Below the pieces are notes generated by a model that made no database searches, was not told the DNA's origin, and worked only from the letters and a program-made list of their open reading frames with translations. Shown in pieces: positions 1-12,955 of a stretch of 64,000 nucleotides of DNA. The stretch's first letter is position 1, and the number at the start of each line of letters is the position of its first letter. This stretch comes from Desmodus rotundus (lineage: Eukaryota > Chordata > Mammalia > Chiroptera > Phyllostomidae). The translations under genes and the position numbers were made by a program. Where the stretch lies: positions 32,999,427-33,063,426 of the forward strand of contig NC_071397.1 of NCBI RefSeq assembly GCF_022682495.2, given 5' to 3'.

Positions 1-279
1 AAATAAAGGGAAACATGGAGCATCATTAATCAAAGACAATGTTACTTAAGTTGTTCTTCCTAACTCTGAATAGGAGGGCACCTAATCCGACCAGCCATAC
101 CAGGTACGTAATGCACACACAGGAAAGATGCCTTAGATACAAATAAACTGAGGCTCCCACTTTGCAGGTGTATTTGTTCTACTTATTCTTTGGTTGTAGC
201 CAATACATCTAACACATTTGTATAGCACTAAGATGTAAACATTTTTCAGCTTGAAGAGACTTTAGCAGGCATCAAGAGG

Positions 280-480
280 TAATAAGAGCCAACACATTAT
301 ACTAACAGTTTAGTAACTATTACTTATTAATCCTCAAAGAATCAAACAAGCTGAACACTTTTATTATCCTTACAGACACTGAGGCATGAAGAGTTAAGTA
401 ATATGCTCATAATCTTATAACTAGTAAGTGATGGGATCTGAATCTGAACTTGGGCAGTCTGGCCACACAGCTTTGCCTCC
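280..480 (-). repeat. MIR SINE fragment
   Basis: The block reads as the reverse complement of the tRNA-derived MIR core: a gap-rich match to 'aatcctca', then 'actgaggcatgaagag', 'ttaagtaatatgctcat' and 'ctagtaagtgatgggatctgaa', ending in 'ctgaacttgggcagtctgg'. These are the conserved MIR landmarks in the usual order. It is strongly diverged, as expected for an ancient mammal-wide SINE, and has no coding capacity. Confidence 0.65.
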
Positions 481-1117
481 AAAGCATCCTCCTGCGTTTT
501 GGCTCAACTGCTTCTTTTACAAATAGATTCAGCAAGGGTCATGGACTCCCTAAAGTTGGAGAGCAAGATTTGCACTCTGGAGTCCAAGGTCAATGCTCTG
601 GTTTTCTAAATTTGGGTACAACCCAAGCAGATACCTGCAACTAGACAGATTCCCAGAAATGGACCATGATGTTTATTTACAATTCTCTCACAGGAGAGAT
701 TTAATAATGTATGATTGCAAGTCCGTCCTTGTGGACCTCCCACAAGTCCATCTTTTCATCCGTCTGGTCACTGGGATCCATGGCTTTCTCAGTGCACGGG
801 GCACAGCCACCCTCCTCGGAGCAGCCGTTCACGGAGAGCCTGACGGGGACAGAGAAGTAGCCCATCAGTGCACCTGAGTTTCAGTCCTGGCTCTTCACTG
901 ACCATCTTTGCAAATTTACAGGAAATATTTAATCTCCTGTGATGTAATTTCTTATCTGGAAATTAAATGAGTCAGATAGATAGTTTTTAAAAATAAAAAA
1001 TCCTTTAGTTTTAAATAATTTATGTGACAGAGTGCCTAACACAGAATATGGGTGCTGGACAAATGTCAGTTGTGCTACATAACCTTTATGGCAAGACACT
1101 CAGTGTTTTAATATTCT
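481..1117. other. Unique sequence, no gene seen
   Basis: Unique AT-rich DNA with a slightly GC-richer patch near 770-850. Two short frames overlap here but show no domain, no biased composition and no matching exon signals. Nothing is supported. Confidence 0.5.
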
Positions 1118-1195
1118 TTTCATTTTTTTAATCTTTTTTTTATTGTTGTTCAAGTACAGTTGTCTCCATTCCTCCCCCCTCCCCCGCATTCTTCA
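1118..1195 (-). repeat. L1 3'-end fragment (bat-type tail)
   Basis: A poly(T) run is followed by 'attgttgttcaagtacag' and 'ttgtctccattcctcc' with a C-rich tract. This is the reverse complement of the 3' UTR that ends many bat L1 copies. Only the terminal tail is present, so it is either a severely 5'-truncated insertion or the remnant of one. Confidence 0.45.
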
Positions 1196-2030
1196 GTTTG
1201 TTCTCTTTCAACCATTAATTCTGTCGACCCAGTTTTCAAGCAGGGCACTGACAGGAGAGGACAAAAAGTACTAGTGGGAATTCCCAACTGCAGCCGTGAC
1301 ATCAGTAAGAAAACACGCCCTCATCTCAGAAAAATAGTTATGAATAATTCCACTAATAACACTCTTAACTCATATTTCTGCCATAGTGATTGTTAAATGA
1401 TAATTTTTTTAGAAGCTTGGGGTATTACAATGATACCCTGAGATCATCGCAGCTGTAGCTGTCCCTGCCTCTTCTGAAGTCCTGGGGATGTGTGTCCAAT
1501 AGGCACGGCCTGGGTCTCATGCCCACGCCCAGGGCAAATAAAAGAATCTGACCCCCTTTGGCTATTGCCTTAAAAAGGAAAAACTGGGAACCACTTTACA
1601 TTGAGCCACATACGATAGTCATGCCCTGCAAGGAATTCCAGGTTCTACGGTGAAAGGAAAGGAGCACTGGGGAACCGAACGACAAATGAATGCGCGCTGA
1701 TGGTAATAACGCATACACCCTTCCAGCTTTTCATTAACGAAGCCATGAAGTGACTCCTTGCTGCTCTGCCGCAATGTGATCTGACACATTGTAGCCAGAT
1801 TTAACAGATTACAATCTTCCTGCAGAACCTGAGGGTAAAATGTCTGGATTGCATTGAAATATTTTTTACAAAGAATCCAGCATAGCTCTTTTGTTCATTG
1901 TTTCCAGACTTTCCTTATAAAATACCCTTGTTTGGAATTTCACAATCACATCAGTATATTAAAATCTGTGTATAATTCTGGGGGGGAAAAGGGAACTTCT
2001 TTCACATTGTTTAATCTAAACTTATTTAAC
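1196..2030. other. Unique sequence, no gene seen
   Basis: No recognisable repeat or coding signal. The C-rich part at 1490-1560 contains no convincing open frame. It ends at the left target duplication of the next L1. Confidence 0.45.
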
Positions 2031-2041
2031 TATAGAACAAT

Positions 2042-3119
2042 TATTTTATTTTTATTTTTTTAGTTTTATTGAGAAATAATGAACATACATCACTGTATAA
2101 GTTTAAAGAATATAGCATGATGGTTTGATTTAGAATATTGTGAAATGATTACCCCAGTAGGCTCAGCTGACATTTGTCTTCTCATATAGAAACAATAGAA
2201 AGAAAAGAAAAGAATTTTCTCCTTAGGATGAGAGCTCTTAGAATTTACACTCTTAACAACTTTCCTATTAATCACACAGCAGTACTAGCTACAGTCATCG
2301 TGTTTCACGTTACATCCTTAGTATTTTATCTCATAACTGGAAATTTGTGTGTCCTGACCACCTTCTTTCAATTCCTCCTCCCCATGTCCTCCACTTCTGA
2401 TAATCATAATTCCAATCTCTTTCTCTACAAGTTTATGGGGGGGGGGTGGTTATTATTGTTGTTGTTGCTTGTTATTTATTTTGTTTTTAGTTTCCATATG
2501 TGAGGTCATACAGTATTTATCTTTCTCCATCTTATTTCTCTAAGCATAATGCCTTCAAGTTCTATCCATGTTACGACAAATTATAAGATTTTCTCATTTT
2601 TAATGACTGAATAATATTCCATTGGAGGGATAGATAAATACATAGATACATAGACAGATAATCTCACAACTTCTTTACATGTCAATCCATTAATGGACAG
2701 TTAGATTTCTTCTGTATCTTGTCTATTCTAAATGATGCTGCTGTGAATTTGGGGGTGCAGATATCTTTTTGAGTTAGCATTTCCATTTTTTTCAGGTAAA
2801 TACCCAGATATGAGATTGCAGTGCAATATAGTATTTCTATTTTTTATTTTTTGAGAAACATCTGTACTGTTTCCATCATGGCTGCATCAATTCATATTTC
2901 CATCAGCTGTGCATAAATGCTGCCTTTTCTCCACATCCTCACCAACACTTACTTCTTGTCTTTAATAACAGTCATTGTAACCAGTGTGAGGTGAATCCCA
3001 TTGAGGTTTTGATTTACATTTCCTTGATGATGGGTAAAGTTGAGCATCTTTTCATGTACTTGTTGGCCATTCATGTGTCTTCTTTAGACATAGCATTCTA
3101 TATAGAGGACTCTACTTTT
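2042..3119 (-). mobile_element. Old 5'-truncated L1 (3' end plus end of ORF2)
   Basis: Read on the minus strand, this is the 3' portion of an L1: the C-terminal end of ORF2, then the 3' UTR, then an A-rich tail at 2042-2075. Recognisable landmarks on the plus strand are 'ttttattgagaaataatgaa', 'atgatggtttgattta', 'tgctgctgtgaatttggg' and 'tttccttgatgatgggta'. An 11-bp perfect target-site duplication, tatagaacaat, flanks it at 2031-2041 and 3120-3130, which fixes both ends and shows 5' truncation at about 1.08 kb. Divergence is high and no frame is open, so this is a dead copy of one of the older mammalian L1 subfamilies. Confidence 0.87.
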
Positions 3120-3189
3120 TATAGAACAATATTATTTTAAAGGAATGTTTAACAGGGTGCACATATCAGAGTCATTTGTGGAAATTTTA

Positions 3190-3258
3190 TACATATATAT
3201 ATGCATACGTGTGTGTGTATATATATACATATATATATAAAGAGAGAGAGAGAGAGAG
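3190..3258. repeat. Compound microsatellite (TA)n/(TG)n/(GA)n
   Basis: Alternating TA and GT dinucleotides run into nine or so GA units. It is a simple-sequence tract, likely length-polymorphic. Confidence 0.9.
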
Positions 3259-4012
3259 GCATTCCAACTCCAGTTGATGGGAGGATAGAAGAAGGAAGTA
3301 AGGGACATCTGTATTTTTTAAATTTCCAGAAGTGCTACTCACTGCTAGTTGGAAATCAACTACCACAGGAGTAGAGGAGTCCTATAGAATCCAGCATGAT
3401 CCAACTCTCTCAATTGATATATAGAAAATATTAGTTTCTTTATCTGTATTATTCAAAACGGATTAAAATTAAATAATAATAGCCACAGATAATAAATAGT
3501 CACAGATAATTAACAATCGATGTATACTAGTGGTCTGTAGTAGAGGGTGTACCAAAATAAGCTATTTTCTAGATAATATACAGCCACAAAGGAAAGAAAT
3601 GTGCAGTAAATTATAACATAGCAGAATCAGGCTGTTATTTCTCATTTAAAACCTTAGCAATTAAAAGTTTCAGCTGACCCACTCAGTTTGTTTTTCTCCT
3701 GACTGAGGAATATTGGACAGAATTCTTAGGCTTTTGTGGGCTCATCGGTATGTCTCTGGGGTGTGCTGAGGGCGGAGAAGCCCTGTCATTCCGTCTTGTT
3801 TCTTTCCTTAACTGCATCTCTCTGAAGACGCAGTTTTGTCCCTTTCTGGTTTTCATTGCTGCTGTGGATTTTTTTTCCTAGTTCTTGCTTTCTTGTTGTT
3901 TTTTTCATTATGAATTGGAGCAGGGAGATTCTACAAGGCAGCCTCATTTCTTACCCATAAATTTTCTCTTAAGTTTTTATGTTTGTGAAATTATATTTAA
4001 CCTTATGTTAAC
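3259..4012. other. Unique AT-rich sequence
   Basis: No repeat family or coding frame recognised. A T-rich stretch occupies 3860-3910. Confidence 0.45.
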
Positions 4013-4014
4013 TA

Positions 4015-4742
4015 CAAACTCTGTCTAGAAAGTATCTAGCCATGTAATATGAAAAATAGAGACATTTATTAAAGAAGATACAAGAAACATTGTACATAAG
4101 ACAGTGATGCCTCAGGCCCCTTTCAAAGTAGGCAACTTGGGACCTCACACACTTCCCCCAGTGTCTCTTCCACTGCTCAAAACACTGTGCATAATCCTTT
4201 GTTGGAATCGCCATCAGCTGCCTTATTGTATTTTCCTGAATCTCATTGACAGTATGAAATCTCTTCCTTTTCAAAAGTGATTTTACTCATACTTTTGAGA
4301 AAAGCCAGAAATTGCAGGGTACCAAATGTAGGCTGTAGTAGGTCTGAGGCACCTGGGTGATTTGATGCTTCACAAAGAAACTCTGCACAAGATTTGATAC
4401 ATGAGCGGGCGTGTTGTCGTGGTGAAGCTGCCAATCACCAGTTGCCCATAGCTGTGACCTTCTGAATTATCCAAATAGTTTTCATGGAGGAATGTTCAAG
4501 CTTAATGCCAAATATGATGCAGAATATGATTTCTCTACTTGCTCAGTCATTTTGAATGCAATGGCCACACAGTACATATGCTCACTCAAGCGTCTACCAT
4601 CCCCACTGACTAGTACAGTGAAGTCATCATTATTCATGCATGTACATTCCAGTCCACTTTCCTTGGCTTCCAGGTTACATTGTTGCCATCCAAACTTTTC
4701 TCATTATATTATTGATGGCTGGACTTTTTCTGGACAGACCTC
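4015..4742 (-). mobile_element. Internally deleted mariner-family DNA transposon
   Basis: Terminal inverted repeats are visible: the left end carries 'ctgtctagaaagtatctag' and the reverse complement of the right end carries 'ctgtccagaaaaagtccag'. Both ends abut a TA dinucleotide (4013-4014 and 4743-4744), the mariner target duplication. At about 728 bp it is roughly half the length of an autonomous mariner (about 1.3 kb). The minus strand encodes transposase remnants, so the missing half is mostly the middle of that gene. It is a cut-and-paste element that is no longer functional. Confidence 0.85.
4080..4556 (-). pseudogene. Mariner transposase remnant
   Basis: On the minus strand, a putative N-terminal start (MTEQVEKS) near 4556 is followed, after a break, by the catalytic-domain motif HHDNTPAH near 4405-4425. 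Next comes a region matching the third-aspartate loop, then the C-terminal block VNEIQENTIRQLMAIPTKDY. The DD34D triad is destroyed in two ways. The segment holding the first Asp is deleted, and the final loop reads LVPCNFWLF where the family has PCDFWLF, an Asp-to-Asn change. A TGA lies between this loop and the C-terminal block. It is a decayed gene with no possible activity. Confidence 0.85.
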
Positions 4743-4744
4743 TA

Positions 4745-6325
4745 GTTCTTTCTAACTCAATTACTTTGCTGAAATCTAGTTGAGGGACTTCTTATACTTG
4801 TCTGATTTGGAGGCTGTAGAGCTCTCATTTTGAGAAAGAAAAGACATGAAACCAGAAATGTGTCTCCTTTTTAAAAGAGAATCATCTTTAATTTAAAAAA
4901 AAACTATGAAACTACACACCTATTTCTGAGGGCATTTTTTTAGCTCCAGCACTAGGTTGCACATATCTTCTCTTTGCCGGTGGGAGAAGCTGGAGGCTAC
5001 AGAACACGTATGACCCGAAAAGTAATCTAAGGACTAGTTTTGATTTATGCTCCAATGTTACTGATACTGTTTTCTGCTGTGTTTTTTCACTACTTAATGT
5101 AAAGAAGTAAGAATTATATTGCTATTAATTTTTATTTAATGTAAAGCTTGTTTTTAGACTTCTACTTTGTAAACTTCTAAATTTATAAATGCTTTTATAG
5201 TGTAAAGAATCATGGAATATGGTTGTGTGGTTGTGGTACTTCAAAAACTGGTGACAAAAATGTAGTATTTATTTTTCTTCCACAAAGTCACATTCTTGTT
5301 TCCACCAGTCCCGTTCCACCCTGCGACGTTAGCTGCAGCGTTTGAAACAGCAGTGCTCTATCTCTGCTCTGACGGGTTTAAAACACAAATTGCTTCTAAA
5401 GTCTTAAATCCTCCAACTCAAAATTTGGTTTGGTCTCCAACAAGTTCAACTAGTAAAAAAATGTTATTACACTATTAATTTTAATTATTTTCTTCTTCTC
5501 TCCACTTTATCTTAACCTTTTGTGTCATTATTTTTGCTTTTTCCCTTTTATCTGAACTCAATACCGATAATTTTCTGTTTCTTTTTCATAGTGGTCAGGT
5601 CACTGTGCACCCTACCAGGGATGCCAAAGAGGATATAAAACTTTTCTCTGACTTCCAGGGTAAATCATTTTGAGCAATATGTTACAAATGGTGTTCTTTC
5701 TCTGCTCTCCTATTATATTTCTGTTGGAGCTATGTAAGTTTTCTTCTGAGTACTTATCCTCCAAGAAGGAGATCCCTATAAAGACCTGGTGTTTCCAAAA
5801 GACTAGGGAAATAGCAGCTTCTTGGCCCTGCTTATTCTTCAGTTGGAAGCCAGTCAAAATTCCATCTGAGACCCACTGTGGAGGAGCAGGTTGCCATGTG
5901 CAGTTTCTGATCCCATTCCCAGAGGCCTTGAGACCTTCATGTGGTACAGCTAAACCTACGTGAAATCATCTTCGCATCCCACTCCCTAGTTGCCCGACGT
6001 CTCTAACAGACTGTGTACATGTACAATACACAGGATCTCCTAAAACAAGGATTTTCCTATTTCTACCCCATCCATCTTGGACTTAAATGTCCCAGGATGC
6101 AGTGATCATTTATATTCCTTCTCTTCCCTACTTCCTAACATGGGAAAGCTGAGACTACTTGTGTCCACAGAGCTTAACTCTCAGGACAGAGAAATCAGGC
6201 CAGCTGTACCAACATCACAACCATTTATTTCTAGACATTACTGGAGGAAGATAGGGATGTAAATCAATAAATAATTTCACTGATTGCTTCCATACATTAC
6301 TGCAAACTGATTTATTTTAAAAAGA
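4745..6325. other. Unique sequence, no gene seen
   Basis: Mostly AT-rich. Overlapping short frames at 5612-5963 on both strands lack motifs or biased composition and look like chance. Confidence 0.4.
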
Positions 6326-6329
6326 AAGA

Positions 6330-6590
6330 AAAACCTAGACAAGTAGCTTGCTTATTAAGACATGTAAAACCTTCCATTGCATTCACCAGTCCTCAACGAT
6401 TATGTCATGAACTTTGCTCAATCCTAATACGTTCCCATCCTTGGAAGACCAGCTTTAACACTTGAGCCTGCTACTAACACCCTATAAATATCCTTCCCTG
6501 ACCTCCCTCTTCTGAGATTCGTTTAAGACAGTAAAGGTATTGTTCTCCTTTATTGTATTAAGTTTAATAAAGACAGTTTTGATTGATCAG
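6330..6590 (+). repeat. Possible solitary LTR-like fragment
   Basis: The order of a TATA-like box (tataaata near 6484), a CT-rich stretch and a polyadenylation-type AATAAA near 6568 resembles the 3' half of a retroviral LTR. I do not recognise a family, do not see TG...CA borders and find no adjacent viral genes. It could equally be unique sequence. Confidence 0.22.
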
Positions 6591-9119
6591 CAGGTTTTCC
6601 AGTAGTCTTCTCAAGAGTAGACATCTTCTGGGGACACTTTTCATCTTAATGAGCTATTTTTTTTAATATGGAGAACAAATAGGAGTAGAAGAACACTATC
6701 GTGTTCCTCCAAAAGCATGAGTCAAAGAATCACTTGCCGGGTTTTCTATCTGATTCACCACCAGGGTCTAAATCTGAGACTAGTAACTAAGGGAGATGTC
6801 TTCCATTATTTCACATATGTGGCGTTTATTTTGTTACATTAGGCAAAATACAGCTAGGCCATATTCATAGTTGTGTTCTTTTCAGTCCAGACATTGGCAA
6901 TCTATATCGTTTTGGGATTTCTCCAAGAATCTGTGGTAGATTGTAAGAGTTACATTTAGATTATATTTTTATTTTTACTACATTTTTATTTTTTTAACTA
7001 TTTTAGAAGAAAGATATTCTAAGATATCCCATAGATATTCCATAAGGGGCTATAGAAGATATTCCATAAAGGGCTTTTAGGCAGATGTAATTTTCAACCA
7101 TAATTTTCTGCTCCTTTTCAAAGCAAAATATCTGTGTCTATCATTCAAACTGACCATTCATTTGTTTTTTCTTCTCTTTCTTAAGCCAATTTTACAGAGT
7201 ATCTAGCTTGAGCCAACTACTGTGAAAGGCATTGAAGATATGCTTTTCTTACTCTGAAAGAAAATATATTAGAGAAGACAATATACTAGAGCATCCTGTA
7301 AAAGAATAGATTTTACATGCCTACCATTTATGTGGAAATATATCTTCTCCTTGAGAAAAAAAAAAGGGCATTGCATAATAAAAATTAGAGTTCTATGTTA
7401 GAGAAGAACAGAAGGTGTCAAAAATAATCCCAACTATTTAAACTAAGAAATGGATTCTTGCTCAAAATTTGTCTTGAAAAGGCCACATTTCCAACGGACT
7501 TATTTTATCATGCTTCCCCTAGAATAGTCTTATAAATGGTCACTTATATAAACACTTGAGAAAGCTTGTAATTATCCCAGGCTAGAAGTGAATACTGACT
7601 TTACTCCTCTTCCTTCCCATGCACCTCTGTGTCAGAAGGCAGCCCATAAAAAAATTACAGAGAACTAGTGTTTTATTGTATTTGTTGGAAGTGATTTGCA
7701 AATAAATTCAATAATTATATCCTGAAGTCTACTTACACAAGCCCCATGAGTATTACTGAAGTGAAAGTGACTTCTAAGAATTTTTAACAATGTGTTAGTT
7801 TTCCCATCAATGTAACTCATGTTTGACCAATTTCCAGCATTGATATTATAAATTAAATAAATAAAACAAAAAGGCCAGGATTTGGACTCAGTTTTAATAC
7901 AAAGAAAGCAGAACTTACAAAGACTTGATAGGTGTCCTCTCCGGTGTGTGACAATCTTTCGTCTCAATTTTTCCCAGACAGCCTTTATTTCAAATGTTGT
8001 GTTCTATCAACACATAAGAACTATTCGACATAATTAATTCCTGTCACAAATTACGGTCCACTACATGGGACTTCATCTCACAGCCGATTGATTGAAATTC
8101 CACATAAGGTTTCACACTTGATTTTATCCAGCAAGCCTTGGTATGAATAGTCCTGGTAGTGCTGACATAGTGTGAATGCATTTTTCACCTCCTCCTGAGT
8201 GCAAGTATTTAAAAGGGAGGGTTTATAAAAGTGCTGGGCACATTCAGAGTAGGGGAATTAGCATTAGAGAACACTAATTAAGATAGGCTAGGATAGCACA
8301 CAGATGTGGAGATTTAAAAAAAATAAAAACACATATACTGTCTCCCAGAATTTACTTAGATTTGGTCCTGCTTGCAGTTGCTTTTGTACTCATGCACAGT
8401 AAGAGTTGCATGTCAGTCATATTCTTGATTTGATTTCACCCACTATGCATATCAATAGCTATTAAAAGCAAGTTGTTGTCTAGTTAGTCTCCTTTCCCTG
8501 AATACAGAGGGGCAAAAGGATTTTTATGGTATTCTAAAACAAAATTGATTTTGAAGAAAGGAAAGTATTTTTCCATCCCCAGGAGCTACTCACACTCTAG
8601 CCCAGCTCTGGGGTTATTTATTAAGGCCAAATGACACAAGTTAAACCCCAGTCTTTGCACCCCTCATAAAAACCTCTGTAGGTTGGCCAGTTCTAGGGCC
8701 AGCTGGATATTAAGGTTCAGAACAGAGTTTTCTCACAGTAGGCATGAGACGTTTTCAACAACCCAACCTCTGAAATTTGACCTGGACGTTGAATCTGGAA
8801 TTCCCAGTCCATTTCAGTGTCCAACTATCCAATGAAATAAAGAGAAAAGGATTTGACACCTGGTCACTTCATATCATCCATGTGTGTTTAAACAGAAGGC
8901 AGAATTTCTTAAGAGGCATCCTTAAGATACAAAAGAGGCAGTCATAAACTTCCTGTTGGCAAAGAATCTATGTGAGATGAAGTACGTGAGATTCTGCCCT
9001 GAGATCTGGGATGGCCCTCCAAAAGTTCCCTTCAAGTCAAGATATTTCATGACCTACCAGTGAACTTCAACTGGTCAAGTTGTACTGAGATCACTGTGCT
9101 GCTCACAGTTATAAACATG
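6591..9119. other. Unique AT-rich sequence with a small tandem duplication
   Basis: No gene or mobile element identified. At 7033-7080 a 24-bp unit (agatattccataaggggct plus a few bases) occurs twice with one or two differences. The 7980-8160 part has intact-looking CpG and ATTA motifs but nothing decisive. Confidence 0.45.
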
Positions 9120-9430
9120 GCTATTAAGAATTTTGTTGTCTTGTATTATATGATGATAAAGGGATCACTCCAACAAGAGGATATAGCCCTTGTAAATATT
9201 GATACGCCCATCATGAGGCACCTAAATAAGTAAAGCAAATATTGACAGACATACAGGAAGAGATCGACAGTATTACAGTCATGTTAAGGAATTTAACTCC
9301 CTACTGACATCTATGGGTGGATCTTACAGACAGAAAGTCAGCAAGGAAACAGAAGCCTTAAATGACACACTACAGCTAATGGATTTAGCTGATATTTTCA
9401 GAGGATTTCACCCCAAAGAAGCAAAATATA

Positions 9431-9977
9431 CAAGAGGGACCCAAAAACCTGAAATTTATTTATAAAAAATAGTATATTTATTCTTATATGTTTAAACCTC
9501 AGTCACCTTCCAAGTACTTTCTATTTGATGCAATACACCCATCAAGACATTTTTTTCCACTGCTCAAAACAGTTTTTGAACTCATCAGTTTTGATCCCTT
9601 TTAGTGCTTCTACCATTTTTGTTTCACCCTTTCCACAACAGCAAAACATTTCCTTTTGAGGACTTTTTTAATCCAGAGGAACAAAAAAAGTCTCTTGGGG
9701 GCATGATCAAGTGAGTAGGGAGGGTTTTTGGTCAAAGACTGCTGAACACCTAGTGCCATGTGGGCTGGCGCACTCATAAATCACACATCATGAAATGGGC
9801 AAACACATTGTAAGAGTCCTCAAGAAAATTCGCTGAAGCTGAACACAGCCTCTCATAACAATACCAGCTGGTACACTGATATAGATGAGTTCCTAGAACA
9901 TTCAGCTAGGAGGGAAGCCTGTACAACAAGGGGCCTGCCCTCCAGAAGATAATTCCATTTTTGGTAGATCGCCCCCA
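9431..9977 (-). mobile_element. Second mariner-type transposon remnant, inside L1
   Basis: The L1 text is cut between 'gaagcaaaatata' and 'tattctcttcaagtgcac', exactly where the L1 normally continues. The insert ends in imperfect inverted repeats (left 'gggacccaaaaac', right 'ttttggtagatcgcccc'). The minus strand encodes mariner transposase pieces: PPYSLDHAP (family PPYSPDLAP), then KKVLKRKCFAVVERVKQK, then a C-terminal block ending near 9525 as SNRKYLEGD. The catalytic first half is deleted and stops interrupt the remainder. This family differs from the 4015-4742 copy in TIR and protein text. Confidence 0.8.
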
Positions 9978-10756
9978 TATATTCTCTTCAAGTGCACATA
10001 GAATATATTTTCCAGGTTAGACCACATGTTAGAACACAAAACAAGTCTCAGTAAATTTAAGAAGATTGAAATCATATGAAGCATCTTCTCTGACACAATA
10101 GTATGAAATGAGAAATCAATTATAAGGAAAACAAATGAAAAACACACAAACACATGGAGGCTAAATAACATATTACTAACAATGATTGGGTTAACAATGA
10201 GATCAAGGAAGAAATCAAAAGATATCATGTGACAGATGAAAATAGAAACACAACTAAAATCTGTGGGACACAGTGAAAACAGTTTTAAGAGGGAAATTCA
10301 TAGCATTATAGGCCTACCTCAAGAAAAAAAAAACACTCAAATATACAAGCTAAACTTACACCTAAAGAATCTGGGAAAACAACAAACAAAGCCTAAAGTG
10401 AGTAGAGGAAGGAAATAATAATGATCAAAGCAGAAATAAATAAAATAGACTCTAAAAAATATAAAAGGTTAGTAAAACCAAGAGCTAGTTCTTTGAAAAG
10501 ATAAACAAGATTTATAAACCTGTAATAAGACTCATCAAGGATAAAAAAAAGGACCCAAAAAATAAAATCAGAAATGAAAGAGGAGAAGTAACAACTGACA
10601 CCACAGAAATACAAAGGATTATAAGAAAATATTATAAACAACTATATGCCAACAAACTGAACAATCTGGAAGAAATGGATAAATTCCTAGAAATATACAA
10701 TTTTCCAAAACTAATGAAGAAGAAACAGAAAATCTGAACAGACCAATTACAGTGAC

Positions 10757-10945
10757 CAGTGGTCCTCAACCTTTTTGGCACGAGGGACCAGTTTCATGGA
10801 AGACAATTGTTCCACAAAGCTTGGGGAGAGGGGATAGTTCGGGAATGATTCAAGCATACTACATTCAAGCTCACCTCTTCCTGTGTGGCCCAGTTCCTAA
10901 CAGGTAGAGTCTGGTACTGGTCTGTGGCTTGGTAGTTGGGGATGT
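10757..10945 (+). mobile_element. Non-autonomous hAT-type MITE
   Basis: It begins 'cagtggtcctcaaccttttt' and ends 'ggtagttggggatgta', an imperfect terminal inverted repeat of the CAGNGGTTCTCAACC type found on hAT elements. Internal 'gggaccagtttcatggaaga' and 'tggcccagttcctaacaggt' match the outer parts of a longer mammalian hAT MITE, so the centre is deleted. It interrupts the L1 ORF2 reverse-transcriptase region. I could not find a convincing 8-bp target duplication. Confidence 0.7.
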
Positions 10946-12125
10946 AGATTACACCAACAAAATCAAAGCAGTAATCAAAAAAGTCCCAACAAACAAAAGT
11001 CCTGGACCAGATGGCTTCACAGGGGAATTTTACCAAACATTAACACTTATTCTTCTCAAACTATTCCAAAAAATTAAAGAGGAAGGAAGACACTTAAGCT
11101 CATTTTATGAGGCCAGAATTATTCTAATTCCAAAACCAGATAAAGACACTACAAAGAAAAAAAAAGTATAGGCCATTATCCCTGATGAATATAGATGCTA
11201 AAATCCTCAACAAAATACTAGCAAACCAGATCCAGCAATACATTTAAAAAATCATGCACCATGATCAAGTGGGATTTATTCCTGGGATGCAAGGTTGGCA
11301 CAATATCCACAAATCAATGAACAAATCTGCATATAGACAAAATGAAGGATAAAAATGATATAATCATATAATAGATGCAGAAAGAGCATTTGACAAAACC
11401 CAGCATTCATTTATAATAAAAATTCTCAGCAAAGTGGGAATAGAGGGACATACCTCAACATAAAGGCCTTATATGACAAACCCACAGCCAACATTATATC
11501 AACAGGGAAAAACTAAAAGCATTTGCCTTAAGATCAGGAACAAGACAGGGATGTCCACTTTCACCTCTTGTATTCAACAGAGTACTGGAAGTCCTAGCTA
11601 GCCACAGCAATCCAACAAATTATAAAACAAAAAGTAAGACTATTATTATTTGCATATAATATGATACTGTAAATATGGAATCTTAAAGATCCCACAAAAC
11701 ACTACTAGAACTGATAAATGAATTCAGTAAAGTAGCAGTATACAAAATAAATATTCAGAAATTGATTGCATTTTTATTCTAAAGAACTATCAGAAAGGAA
11801 AACTAAGAAAACAATTTCATTTACAATTGCATCAAAAAATACCTAGGAATAAATTTGACCAAGAAAGTAAAAGACTTATACTCAGAAAATTATAAGACAC
11901 TAAAGAAAGAAATTAAAGAAGATACAAATAAATGGAAGCATGTAATGTGTTTATGGATAGGAAGAAGTAATATCATTAAAATATTCATACTAGCCATAGC
12001 AATCTAGACATTCAATGCAATTCCTGTCAAAATACCAATGCCATCTTTTTCACAGAACTAGAACAAATAATCCAAAAATTTATGTGGTACCACAAAAGAC
12101 CCTGAATAGCAACAGCAATTTTTAG

Positions 12126-12278
<153 letters not shown>

Positions 12279-12472
12279 TAATTAAGATATGACAAAGGAG
12301 GCAAGAACATACAATGGGATAAAGACAGTCTATTTGATAAATGGTTTGGGGAAAATTGAACAGATACATGTTAAAGATGAAACTAGACCACCTTTTTAAA
12401 ACATATAAGAATAAACTCAAACTGGATTAAAGACTTAAATAAAAAACTTTAAAAAAAAGAAGTATATATTGG

Positions 12473-12700
12473 GCCCTAACCAATGTGGCGCAGTTGGTTG
12501 AGCATCATTTCACAAAGCAAAATGTCACTGGCCCAATTCCCCATTAGGGCACATGCCTGGGTTGTGGACCAGGTCCCCAGTTGGAGCATGTGTGAGAGGC
12601 AACCAATCAATGTTTCTCTCTCACATCAATGTTTCTCTCCCTCTCTTCTTTCTTCTTCCCTCCCCCTCTCTCTAAAAATAAATAAAATAGGATTTTTTTA
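12473..12700 (+). mobile_element. VES SINE (bat tRNA-derived)
   Basis: It starts 'ccctaaccaatgtggcgcag', continues with 'aaagcaaaatgtcactgg' and 'catgcctgggttgtggac', has a CT-rich 3' region and ends 'ctctaaaaataaataaaat'. A near-perfect target duplication, aagtayatattgg, flanks it at 12460-12472 and 12701-12713. The A- and B-box regions are recognisable but mutated. It sits in the L1 at the junction with the 3' UTR. Confidence 0.95.
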
Positions 12701-12955
12701 AAGTACATATTGGTAGTTAGAAAATAGTCATAGCAATGCAAACCACATTCCTATGGGTGACACAGTAAAAATACAGTAAATACAGTATTTACAGGGAATA
12801 CAGTAAAAAGTAGTATAATAACTATGAATGGTGCCAGGTAGATACTGGAAATATCAGGGGGGACACTTGGTAAAGTATATGATTGTGTAACCACTATCCT
12901 GTACACCTGAAACTAATACAAGATAAACATTAAATATAAAGAAGTCATAACTTTT

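Noticed and set aside
4492..4755. 87-codon plus-strand frame
   Set aside because: It is antisense to the mariner transposase remnant and includes its right terminal repeat.
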